Shown here one piece after another: positions 51,845 through 59,907 of a stretch of 64,000 nucleotides of DNA. Source of the stretch: Streptomyces griseus (GTDB lineage: Bacteria; Bdellovibrionota; Bdellovibrionia; Bdellovibrionales; Bdellovibrionaceae). The DNA is taken from assembly GCA_943330705.2 (NCBI GenBank), contig CALQIT020000009.1, positions 1-64,000 of the forward strand, read 5' to 3'. Within the stretch, counting starts at the first letter, position 1. The number at the start of each line of letters is the position of its first letter. The notes under the pieces are model-generated. The model saw only the letters and a list, made by a program, of their open reading frames with translations. It was not told the origin of the DNA and did no database searches. The translations under genes were made by a program, and so were the position numbers.

Positions 51845-53698
51845 TTTAATCTGAAATCCTAAGCCCTCTCCTTGAGAGCGCAACCCCTTCGCAATTTGAC
51901 ACATCTGAGGCCAGTATTTTAATAGGCGCGCATAAAGAAACAACTGTCTCTTTAAATGATCAAGAGCCAAGCCTTCAGTCATTTTCTCAACCGGTTCTTG
52001 GTACACCCGATATGACTTGCTTTGCAAAAGATTACGATTTGCCATGAGCTGCTCTTGCACGAATCTTTTGAAAAATGAGGGCGCTTTCTCTTCGAGAGCC
52101 GCTTCGAGAGTCTGTATTGACTCGACAGTTCTTCGCCGGCCGGTCCGCAACAAGATATCATTTAGCTCGTGGTCCGGATACTGAGAAACAGAATTTAAAT
52201 TCTCAGAAAAAATGGATATCTTAGAAATGGTATCTTGACCCGGTAAAAATGCTGACGAAGATCTTTTCAAAATTTGAAAGATAATTTCCTCCATATAGAC
52301 CAGAGAAGTCGTTCTAAGCGTTGTCGTTGTATTGCGCGTTTCCATTGGGGCATGAACGAGCGCCCATGGTAATTGGGCGAAAGAGGCTTGGCTGCAACAT
52401 GCCGACAGCATTCGCCCAAAGAGGGCATCCTCATTTCTGTGAATAGGAAAAAATGGTGGAAGAAGCTCTCGGTGATCTAAGCCAAAGAAGGTGGACATCA
52501 TCCCAGTGGCCGGATGTATCGTAAGCTCTTTCACCGATTTCAGTACATTTCGGCTCGACCTCATTTCATTGAAATGATTTTCGGAGCTAAGTAGGCGCGC
52601 TCGCCCTTCTCCAGTTAACCCCCAGATGGCCGAGTTCACTGCAGATCCGCTGTCGCCAACTAAGGAGTTCATGGAAACCGTCACTCTCGAGTCGCCCGCA
52701 GAAATTGAGCTCGACCATCGTAAACCAAGGTCATCAAAATTCACAGAGTCACCATGCCTCAGATGATTTTGAATAACCGCACTGACTTGCTTGCCAAGCA
52801 CTTCTTCATGAAGACCCAAAACATCCCTATCTTCAAATTCGATACTATCGACCGCAGACTCCTGATCCGGGAAATATCTGATCTCATGCAAGTTGCCTTG
52901 GACATCAACTTTAAGTGAGTTCCGACTTTGGGGACACTTGCCTGTACGGCAAATTACATCGTCGTCCGCACTGAAGGCGAGCTTCCCCACTGTGTCTAAC
53001 AGAAAAGCGTTTCGGTTGGCACCGTAGGTTTTCGCCCCCTCCGTCCCAAAAAGGCAAAAATCAACGATATCTGAAGGGATTCCTGCCAAAACAATTTTTT
53101 CAGCAAACTTCCTTTTTTCCTGCCTTCCCACGTATTTAATCGAGGCCCGATTGCAGTCGATATTTGCATAAATCTGATTCGGGATGTCAGACTTTTGCGA
53201 ATCGTCATAAACCACAAACTCTACACTTTTATTGTGCTTTTGTGCGTTAGCTACAAAACTCTGAAGCCCCCTGATAAGGCTTTGGCTGCGGCTAAGAGTT
53301 GGAATGCCAACGACGCTAATTTTACCAGACTGCGGATCTGACTCATTTTGAAGTGACCCGACGAATTCGGACTGTTCTTCTAGTAATCCTTTCTTAAATA
53401 AAATTTTAAGAACGTCAGAAACCACTCCGCATACTGGATTTTTCCGGATGTGAAAATCGGAACTGTTTTTTAAGTAAAAGCTCATTATGTCCAAAATGAA
53501 AAGGTGTCTCTCAACACCTCTCAATTTCGACAAATAATCTTGAGTATGGGACTCGGCCGATCTGAAGTACTGACAATTTACCAGAAAGTCGGCCAGGCGA
53601 TTCGGGAGAAACTCCATTAACTGTGAGTGCCTTACAGAAATCAATTTTTCATTCCTACTGGCTGGTTCCTGATAAATATCTTTACATCTGTACAACAT
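51833..53698 (-). CDS. large soluble protein with glycosyltransferase-like (GT-A) motifs
   Basis: 621 residues. The middle contains ISVVGIPTLSRSQSLIRGLQ (like the opening strand of GT2 enzymes), VEFVVYDDSQKS and GANRNAFLLDTVGKLAFSADDDVICR, whose DDD is a likely nucleotide-sugar metal site. N-terminal 120 residues and C-terminal 250 are unassigned. I infer a nucleotide-sugar glycosyltransferase or related transferase. It is convergent with the cysteine-rich peptide gene and next to the YcaO operon, consistent with peptide tailoring. Family assignment is tentative. Confidence 0.5.
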   Translation of the reverse strand: MLYRCKDIYQEPASRNEKLISVRHSQLMEFLPNRLADFLVNCQYFRSAESHTQDYLSKLRGVERHLFILDIMSFYLKNSSDFHIRKNPVCGVVSDVLKILFKKGLLEEQSEFVGSLQNESDPQSGKISVVGIPTLSRSQSLIRGLQSFVANAQKHNKSVEFVVYDDSQKSDIPNQIYANIDCNRASIKYVGRQEKRKFAEKIVLAGIPSDIVDFCLFGTEGAKTYGANRNAFLLDTVGKLAFSADDDVICRTGKCPQSRNSLKVDVQGNLHEIRYFPDQESAVDSIEFEDRDVLGLHEEVLGKQVSAVIQNHLRHGDSVNFDDLGLRWSSSISAGDSRVTVSMNSLVGDSGSAVNSAIWGLTGEGRARLLSSENHFNEMRSSRNVLKSVKELTIHPATGMMSTFFGLDHRELLPPFFPIHRNEDALFGRMLSACCSQASFAQLPWALVHAPMETRNTTTTLRTTSLVYMEEIIFQILKRSSSAFLPGQDTISKISIFSENLNSVSQYPDHELNDILLRTGRRRTVESIQTLEAALEEKAPSFFKRFVQEQLMANRNLLQSKSYRVYQEPVEKMTEGLALDHLKRQLFLYARLLKYWPQMCQIAKGLRSQGEGLGFQIKNKR

Positions 53699-53797
53699 CT
53701 ATTTCCCTCTTCACTATTGCAAAGCCTACTCAACCCGCCTGAGTTTCTCCACCAATTGCCAAATGCGCAATTTAAGCGTGGCATGGGGGCAATTTGA

Positions 53798-54547
53798 ACA
53801 TCGCGCAACCTTGCTTGGCGTCAAGATTTGATTAGCTGTGGTCCTTCTCGGCTCATGGCGCAATGCTTAATGTCAACTAATGATGTGACGTCGATACGTC
53901 ACGCTTACGCCAACGTCTCAACACTTATGATTTATCGTGATAAGGAGCGAGATACTCAAGGTAAGGTCGCTAGCCTAGTTGCCAATTCAGTAAATGACCG
54001 ATTGGCTGCCAAAATTGGCCACAAAACCTACTTAACCGCTGCTCATTGTTTAGCAAGGTCAAGTTGGAATTCGAACTGCCAAGAGTTGATTTCGGAGTCT
54101 AAAAAAATATTCCTAAGAACCTACAAGGGAATCGAAACTCCACGAATATCTAGAATGTGAATCCATCCCAGCTGGAGCGAAAAAATTGATTTTACAAAAA
54201 ATATTAACCTACAGGTTCAACAGAATGGACTCTTCGACCTTGCATTGTTCGAGCTTGAAGACTCAACAGATGCAGAAATTGCCGAAATTTCCAAAAATGC
54301 TGTCGAAGACGGAGAGTTCATTTTTTTTGGTGGAAATGGGCGTAAGGAAGAAAATACGGAAGGCGGCGCTTCCGTTGGCATCAGCCTGACGATGGCTACG
54401 GGCCAGTCTTTGCCTTGGCCAGAATTGCCACAACTTTTAACTATTCCATCTAGCAACAACGACGCCCATTTAGATTTTGGTGATTCTGGAGGACCGGCAA
54501 CTAAAAAAACTTCAAGCCGCCTATCGGACCTAGGTGTCCGTAGATGA
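53798..54547 (+). pseudogene. trypsin-like serine protease, broken by an in-frame stop
   Basis: An S1 protease reading frame in which all three catalytic elements are in the same frame: TAAHC (His, about 54035-54049), FDLALFEL (Asp, about 54236) and GDSGGP (Ser, 54479-54496). A TGA at 54158-54160 interrupts it. Upstream, a LISCGPS lipobox-like sequence has no hydrophobic signal in frame, so the N-terminus is damaged too, and the frame ends about 17 residues after GDSGGP, so the C-terminal strands are missing. It is a decayed secreted protease. Confidence 0.75.
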
Positions 54548-54561
54548 AATAGAGAAAAGGC

Positions 54562-55137
54562 CTATGGCATCCACATTTTATAGAAATAGCCTGCAATAAA
54601 TATCAGAAAAGCACTGCGTGCGACATTGAGGCGAAGACCCGTTGGGATTTTTTGGGCCGTCCCTCCAAAGACAAACCACTTAATCAAATAAGTGAATATC
54701 AAAAATAGCAATCCTGCCGTCAGCGTCTGCAGTTTTCCCAAGTGAATAGTCCGTGGAAAAAATATGCAAGCCCAAAAGAAATAAGGATTCGGGTTCACCA
54801 ATTGAATTACAAATCCCTTGGCATAAGAGGCCCCTCGGTTTTCGGGAGGGGCCAGTAAAGGCTGTCGAATACAGGAGCGGCGAATGAACAACCGATAAGC
54901 GATAATGAAAAGAAATCCATTACCAACCATCGTGATTTCGTGGGCCCAAGCTTGAATCGCTCCCGCTAACATCAGGGCGGATATTTGAATGATCAAAATA
55001 TCTGCCAGGACTCCTCCGATCAAAACCTTCAATCCTTCCCGGCGATCTTGCAGACTTACGTGGGTAAGATAGAAGCTGTGAGGCGAAGGAGAAATTCCAG
55101 CGACAATCCCCATACTCAGCGCGACTAACGGATCCAT
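54562..55137 (-). CDS. LysE/RhtB-family amino-acid exporter
   Basis: A 191-residue membrane protein with five to six helices: VALSMGIVAGISPSPHSFYL (the family's G-x-x-P-x-P loop), a central helix pair, and the tail SAFLIFIAGYFYKMW. LysE-type carriers export amino acids or their analogues. ATG 55137 is preferred, with AGGGAG upstream. It is divergent-oriented relative to the protease remnant and lies beside a LysR-regulated gene. Confidence 0.85.
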   Translation of the reverse strand: MDPLVALSMGIVAGISPSPHSFYLTHVSLQDRREGLKVLIGGVLADILIIQISALMLAGAIQAWAHEITMVGNGFLFIIAYRLFIRRSCIRQPLLAPPENRGASYAKGFVIQLVNPNPYFFWACIFFPRTIHLGKLQTLTAGLLFLIFTYLIKWFVFGGTAQKIPTGLRLNVARSAFLIFIAGYFYKMWMP

Positions 55138-55188
55138 AACTAACTCCCTACCAAACAAAAGGCATCGGACACAAAAATATAGGCGGAA

Positions 55189-55620
55189 CTAATTCAACTT
55201 AATGATGTGCCAAACTCCACCCAGGCCATCGCCTTTGATATCGCCAGGAACTCGGTCCAGAAAAAAAGTGTAGACGGGACGCCCTTGGTAAGTGACTTGA
55301 TTAAGCCCGTTGTCACGAGCGACAACCGCATAGGGAGCCCGCAGTGTTTTACCTTCGGCGTCGCTGAGAATAAGCGGTGGCCACTTTTCTGCGCAAGTTC
55401 CAGCACAACTGGGTTTTGCAGCGGCTTGATCCGGATCGAACACGTAAAGTGTCTGGGCAAACGAACTTGCCAAAAGGGCTTGTCCTTGAACAATCACCGA
55501 TTTCAATAGTGCGACTGGTTTTTGCGGGGGCTGAGAGAGAGCTGGGTAGGGATTCGCTGCGGCCACAGAGGTTGCCAGCCAAATCAAAGTTGTAGTTAAT
55601 AAAATTTTTCCATTAGTCAT
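55189..55620 (-). CDS. secreted COG4315-type protein
   Basis: A 143-residue exported protein (signal MTNGKILLTTTLIWLATSVAAA). It carries the repeat pattern of COG4315 proteins: TLYVFDPDQAAAKPSC then AGTCAEKWPPLIL, and VTYQGRPVYTFFLDRVPGDIKGDGLGGVWHII. Function in the family is unknown; two cysteines may bind metal or pair. GGAGG lies before the ATG. It faces a LysR gene across a 112-bp intergenic region, and is a likely target of it. Confidence 0.78.
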   Translation of the reverse strand: MTNGKILLTTTLIWLATSVAAANPYPALSQPPQKPVALLKSVIVQGQALLASSFAQTLYVFDPDQAAAKPSCAGTCAEKWPPLILSDAEGKTLRAPYAVVARDNGLNQVTYQGRPVYTFFLDRVPGDIKGDGLGGVWHIIKLN

Positions 55621-55659
55621 AAAAACCTCCTTCAAGGTGAGGTCGTTATAGCTTTTTTT

Positions 55660-55673
55660 TATATTCCAATATA
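55660..55673. promoter_or_regulatory. dyad in the divergent LysR promoter, candidate operator
   Basis: TATATTCCAATATA, 6-bp arms with a two-base spacer. It lies between the divergent starts (55620 and 55733), in a very AT-rich intergenic stretch, as expected for a LysR-type binding site. Confidence 0.4.
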
Positions 55674-55732
55674 ATATTATGAATGTATAATGGATATATC
55701 AAAATAGAATATCAATAATGAAAGTCAAATAA

Positions 55733-56560
55733 ATGGATCTGATTACCGTAGAATGGAAATGCTTTATCGAGATCGCCCGAACTGGAAGCCTTTCCAAAGC
55801 TGCTTCCGCGTTGCGGCTGCCCCAACCCAGTGTGACTAAGTATTTGCAAAGACTTGAACGCAACCTGGATGTGCGCCTATCCCAGCGCAGCAATAGGGGG
55901 GTCAAGCTAACGCAAACGGGGGAGTTGCTGTTTCGGAATCTTTCTCACGCGCAAGCTCAGTTGTCCGAGAAAGTGCATCAAGCCCTGCAACAGCAAGAGG
56001 AAGTCAGCGGACGTGTGCAACTAGGAGCTCACAGGATTCTGGCGCTGAATTATCTGCCACCCGTTATTTCTAGCCTCTATAACAAGTATCCGGCGCTCAG
56101 CATGGATCTTACTTTTGCGACCTCCTTAGAGATTTCTCGCATGGTCGCTTCAGGAAATCTGGACTATGGATTTGTTGCCAATCCTCTGCCTTTAAATGGA
56201 CTGGTGATTCATTCCTGCCTGGAAGAAGATGTGGGGCTATTCACAAGTAGCAAGATTTCGTTGAGCTCGCTGAAACGAGTTTTTTATAACCCAGAAATGC
56301 AGCTTCTAAATCGGATTCTCAGAAAGCTAAGGCACTGCAGTCTAGAGTCTATTGCCGATTACGAGGTATTAGCAGAGCTTTCGGGGCGAATGGCGCAGTC
56401 GGCAGCGTTGCTGCCAAGGCCCATTGCTCATCGCTATAAATTAAACCACCAAATAAGCCCCAATTACTACCGAGCTAAAATTGCTTTAATATTTCGCAGC
56501 GAAATTCAAAGATCAACTCGGCACCGGGCTATCATAGAAATGTTCAATCAGCTAAGGTAA
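55733..56560 (+). CDS. LysR-family transcriptional regulator
   Basis: A 275-residue regulator. HTH: WKCFIEIARTGSLSKAASAL then RLPQPSVTKYLQRLERNLDV, the normal LysR N-terminus. The co-inducer domain follows (HRILALNYLPPVISSLYNKYPA... NLDYGFVANP). It is a little shorter than typical (about 300). It is divergent from the COG4315-type gene and likely regulates it and the LysE exporter. Confidence 0.9.
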   Translation: MDLITVEWKCFIEIARTGSLSKAASALRLPQPSVTKYLQRLERNLDVRLSQRSNRGVKLTQTGELLFRNLSHAQAQLSEKVHQALQQQEEVSGRVQLGAHRILALNYLPPVISSLYNKYPALSMDLTFATSLEISRMVASGNLDYGFVANPLPLNGLVIHSCLEEDVGLFTSSKISLSSLKRVFYNPEMQLLNRILRKLRHCSLESIADYEVLAELSGRMAQSAALLPRPIAHRYKLNHQISPNYYRAKIALIFRSEIQRSTRHRAIIEMFNQLR

Positions 56561-56633
56561 CTTTCTCTGCTTATAATGCCGCACAGTGTGAAAGAACTCA
56601 CTGGTCAGCGCTTTACCTGCGTACTCAGCTAGA

Positions 56634-56880
56634 TAGGCTGTCGAATTTCCTTACCGTTGTTGTTAAAATTGTTGAACTTTATTTCGAAGTGCTGCTGGAA
56701 GTATTTATCTTCGAAATGATGTTTATGCTTTGGTGGGCCACGGACTGGATGCAGTGGCGGAGGCTTTGTTGATAGCCCCATGTGCTCCAAGATTTTTCTT
56801 AATCACTTTTGGGTCCTCGATGGCTGCAATAGACGCTCGCTCAAATCTGGGGCTCATTCCATAAACCTTGCCTTGCAAAC
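56634..56880 (-). pseudogene. IS91-like transposase C-terminal remnant
   Basis: Minus-strand fragments in two frames fit one degraded transposase tail: FERASIAAIEDPKVIKKNLG followed after a frameshift by LSTKPPPLHPVRGPP and HFEDKYFQQHFE. IS91-family (Y2) transposases end with ...IEDP-VIKKIL-HLGL-.. and a Pro/His-rich tail. The N-terminal catalytic part is not present. This region holds no other gene, and a further minus frame (56560-56640, EFFHTVRHYKQRKLP) may belong to it. Confidence 0.5.
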
Positions 56881-56899
56881 TGATTCATATAAAACAGCC

Positions 56900-57460
56900 T
56901 CAAAGCGGTACAATCTGACTGAATCCCGCCTTCATTGATGGGATAACTTTTCCATTCCTAGGCTCAGGGAGCTGCCTCAAAAGGTCCTCACTCAATTCGC
57001 AACCGCTGAACCAAGTATCTAACTCCGATGGATAATCCCCACCGTAAAAACTGAGGCCAATTCGCCATTGCCCGTCTTGCTTGTACAAGATGACTTCTAC
57101 AACCGGCGGGTCAATGGTTAGGAACTCGAGCGGTTGATTCCACTGGCTTTCGGGAAATCGGTAATATCCATGAAATCGAAGCATCCTTGAGCCAGCTGCA
57201 AACTCGGACACTGAACTGATTTCCTCGTGGTACGGAACGCTAAGCGCTATGCCAAGAGTTGCATCAGAGACTCGAAATGACTTGCCGCCTTTGCCTTCAG
57301 CGGATCGCTGAAATGCCAATTCAAATCTTGAATCTCCCGTCGATTGCCTGTTCAAACATTTCGCTAAAATCTCCGCTCGGGCGAAAGATGAAAAAATGAG
57401 GCCAGTGATCAGGCCAGTGATCAGGCCGATCTTCCTAAGATTTCTAATTGAAATGCTCAT
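56900..57460 (-). CDS. small exported protein of unknown function
   Basis: A 186-residue protein with a signal peptide whose core contains a 12-bp tandem duplication (GLITGLITGL). The mature part is soluble, with FHGYYRFPESQWNQPLEFLT and a few cysteines. It is expressed with, or after, the gene upstream of it on the same strand (37 bp gap). AGGAGA lies before the ATG. No family recognised. Confidence 0.6.
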   Translation of the reverse strand: MSISIRNLRKIGLITGLITGLIFSSFARAEILAKCLNRQSTGDSRFELAFQRSAEGKGGKSFRVSDATLGIALSVPYHEEISSVSEFAAGSRMLRFHGYYRFPESQWNQPLEFLTIDPPVVEVILYKQDGQWRIGLSFYGGDYPSELDTWFSGCELSEDLLRQLPEPRNGKVIPSMKAGFSQIVPL

Positions 57461-57497
57461 AGCGAGTCTCCTAATAAGCTCACAAAAGTGGTGTTTC

Positions 57498-58367
57498 TCA
57501 ACGGGATATGCGCTTGTAGTGGCAGACGAGGGTTACTTGTCCGGATACCTTCTTCGTATAGGTAACAATACCTGAGCTTGCGATCTTAAAGTCGTCTTCG
57601 GTAACAACTATTGGTGCCTTTTCATCATGGCCGTTTCCGGACAGCTGTGAGGCTCGGTAGCGAAATTCAGTAGCAGACAAGTACCGGCCATCCACGCCTT
57701 TCGTTGTAGGAGACACTGTTCCAATCGTACCTACTGCAAAGTACTTTTGATTGTGACCTGCGTGCGTCCAGCCCAGATAGATCCTAAAGTTCTCAGTTGA
57801 AGGCTGAATGGTTGCGATGCTATTCAACGCAATGGCGTTGCCGAGTTCACTCGGCTTGAAGTCGCCATAGCCACATTCTCGAGTTTTTTCTAGAATTTCG
57901 TATTGACTGTTTCCAAAACGATCTCCGAAAGCCCTTCCCTCTTCTTTAAGATCGGCAAAAGCATTTGAGGTTAGGGGTTTTTGGCTCCCTAGGAAGCGAA
58001 TTGTTTTCCCATTAAGGGTCAGAACATCCAATAAATCCCTCTTGGAAAGAGGTCTGCTGTAATGGCTCAGCACGGGAACATTTTCTCCTTTTGCAATAGC
58101 TATCAATCGTCCGCTTTCCATTCCATCCCTAGTGGTTCCACGACCACCAATGGTTGTTGCTACAACCTGGTACTCACCCATAACATATTTTACTACCGGC
58201 TTGACTGGACGAATTTCCAGAACCTGCTGATTCAAACCCTGCCTTTTAATCTCAATCTGATAGCGGACTTGCCCATCTTGCGAACTCGCCTCGTATATCC
58301 CACTGAATAGAGCCATGGCCTGAGCCGACATCATTACGCAGCCTATTACTATCATTAACTTGTTCAT
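57498..58367 (-). CDS. exported protein of unknown function
   Basis: A 289-residue protein with a Sec signal peptide (MNKLMIVIGCVMMSAQAMALF). The mature part is beta-rich: ASSQDGQVRYQIEIKRQ, then YQVVATTIGGRGTTRDGMES, with two cysteines (RECGYG, LVCHYK) that could pair. First gene after the divergent LysR-type gene, from which it is separated by an operator-like dyad. GGAGGTT precedes the ATG. No family recognised. Confidence 0.65.
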   Translation of the reverse strand: MNKLMIVIGCVMMSAQAMALFSGIYEASSQDGQVRYQIEIKRQGLNQQVLEIRPVKPVVKYVMGEYQVVATTIGGRGTTRDGMESGRLIAIAKGENVPVLSHYSRPLSKRDLLDVLTLNGKTIRFLGSQKPLTSNAFADLKEEGRAFGDRFGNSQYEILEKTRECGYGDFKPSELGNAIALNSIATIQPSTENFRIYLGWTHAGHNQKYFAVGTIGTVSPTTKGVDGRYLSATEFRYRASQLSGNGHDEKAPIVVTEDDFKIASSGIVTYTKKVSGQVTLVCHYKRISR

Positions 58368-58419
58368 TAGAACCTCCTAGTTGTGACGGATCCTACAAGC
58401 CAGTATGTATTTAGTAAAC

Positions 58420-58437
58420 TGCATATAACGCTATGCA
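58420..58437. promoter_or_regulatory. dyad operator between divergent genes
   Basis: TGCATA-TAACGC-TATGCA, perfect 6-bp arms; another TATGCAT half site follows at about 58449. It lies between the starts at 58367 and 58470, the classic place for a LysR-type regulator binding site. Confidence 0.6.
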
Positions 58438-58469
58438 ACTTGTTAAACTATGCATCTATTGCCTAACTT

Positions 58470-59333
58470 ATGATTATGGAAAAGTTGCTCTTAAGTGATA
58501 CGGATATCCATTTACTGATGGAGTTTGAAAAGAACCCCTCTATTGAGCTGCTAGCGAGAACCTTGGCTAAGGATGGCACTGTTATCTCGAGGCAACTCAA
58601 GAAAATATCAGCGAAAGCCGACGTCCTGGTCAAAGCCTCGGGACGTTGGAAGCTTAGCCCGTCCGGGGTTAAGATTCTTCAGCTATCGCGAGATTTCATT
58701 AGGGTACAAAATTCGATTCTTAATCGCGAAAAGCAGTTGAGAATTGGCACCAATCGCGAATTTGCCTCTAAAGTCGTTGCCCAGAAAATTCCCCAACTGC
58801 AAAAACTATTGGGACCCTGTGCTTTATCCCTAACAACCTATGAGAACGGTGTTGAAGACGCCCTGTTAGCTGGGGAAATTGAAATTGGTTTGGATTGTGG
58901 AAGGCCTTGGAGTCCCGATATTCAGTTCAGGCACTGCTACAATGAAGAAATTTCTGCGGTGGCCTCTCCGGTATTTTTTAAAACGCATTCCATCCTAGCC
59001 ATAGATCGAAAAGCCTTGGCAAATTTACCGCATATATACTGCCACCGCTTGAGTCCTCATCGAATTATTGCAGTAGACTTCAAAACTAGCTACACGACTC
59101 TGGCAACTAACGACATCGCCTCGGCCCGTGCCGCCTGCGTTGCTAGCGTCGGCTGGGCCTTGCTGCCGAACTATGCTATTCAGGATGAGCTATCCACCGG
59201 AAAACTTAGGATCATTGACGGGCTTCGCTTCACACAAGAGAAATACGGTGTTTGGATGGTACGCTTGCGACAGCACCTGCAAAATGAATTTCAAATCCTT
59301 GAGTCTTGGCTGAAAGAACAATCGCCTATATAG
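58470..59333 (+). CDS. LysR-type transcriptional regulator, divergent N-terminus
   Basis: 287 residues. The N-terminal part is a winged-helix-like HTH (LLMEFEKNPSIELLARTLAK then DGTVISRQLKKIS) not of the standard LysR sequence but in its position, and the rest resembles the LysR co-inducer domain (LSLTTYENGVEDALLAGEIE then IGLDCGRPW; ARAACVASVGWALLPNYAIQ). It probably controls the exported-protein genes opposite through the dyad at 58420. Confidence 0.7.
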   Translation: MIMEKLLLSDTDIHLLMEFEKNPSIELLARTLAKDGTVISRQLKKISAKADVLVKASGRWKLSPSGVKILQLSRDFIRVQNSILNREKQLRIGTNREFASKVVAQKIPQLQKLLGPCALSLTTYENGVEDALLAGEIEIGLDCGRPWSPDIQFRHCYNEEISAVASPVFFKTHSILAIDRKALANLPHIYCHRLSPHRIIAVDFKTSYTTLATNDIASARAACVASVGWALLPNYAIQDELSTGKLRIIDGLRFTQEKYGVWMVRLRQHLQNEFQILESWLKEQSPI

Positions 59334-59337
59334 ACGT

Positions 59338-59835
59338 TTATTTTGCTCCGGCTGGAGCTTTGCTATAGCCCGCAGTAAAATGTGAACTGAGTTTTTCGCT
59401 GATTTTCTTTCTCTTGGAGTCTTCTGACTCGCCGGAGTGGAAAATTTCACTGATGTCGTTCACGGTTTTTTCACACGATGACTGGCTTGATTGGGTAGAA
59501 ACAGTTAGGCTTTCTTTTAGTTTTTTTGCCATGTCTAAGGGCATGCCGCTAGAAAATTGATTCAATTTGTTAAGATCAATGGTAACTTTTTTCCCTTGCT
59601 GCTTGGCCGACAAAATTACTTGATTAATAATCGGCCCAAATTCACTTTCAGGATTTCCATTGTCTTCTCGACTGAGCACAGTGTATCCATCAGACTTAAT
59701 TATCATTTGAGTCGTACCCCTAAGGCCGGAATTTTTTTTGTAACTAACTTCGATGTTGTTAGGTTCTACATTGAGAGTTTGAGCCAAGCTCTCAGTCGAT
59801 ATAAAAACGAAAAATAAAGTCATCACATTTAACAT
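59338..59835 (-). CDS. small exported protein of unknown function
   Basis: A 165-residue protein with a signal peptide (MLNVMTLFFVFISTESLAQ). The mature part contains NIEVSKYK-like NNIEVSYKKNSGLRGTTQMI and a Lys/Ser-rich C-terminal half. Possibly a surface or periplasmic protein. No family recognised. Convergent with the LysR-type gene, four bases between stops. Confidence 0.6.
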   Translation of the reverse strand: MLNVMTLFFVFISTESLAQTLNVEPNNIEVSYKKNSGLRGTTQMIIKSDGYTVLSREDNGNPESEFGPIINQVILSAKQQGKKVTIDLNKLNQFSSGMPLDMAKKLKESLTVSTQSSQSSCEKTVNDISEIFHSGESEDSKRKKISEKLSSHFTAGYSKAPAGAK

Positions 59836-59907
59836 GATCTTTAATCGTCATAGCATTTGATGAGCTGAATGGACTTAGGGCTGGATCTGCTCAATTGGAT
59901 TATTCAA

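Larger units (their letters stand above)
29338..53800. mobile_element. integrative conjugative-type element next to tRNA-Leu, right boundary uncertain
   Basis: The left end is fixed by the tRNA 3' end. The element carries a serine integrase, conjugation-type genes, an orphan methyltransferase and zinc-ribbon proteins, all typical of an ICE backbone. The backbone runs to about 44.8 kb. The YcaO operon and following genes to about 53.8 kb are placed inside as probable cargo. I found no right-hand attachment copy, so the right limit is a guess; chromosomal-looking genes resume at 54.6 kb. Confidence 0.5.
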
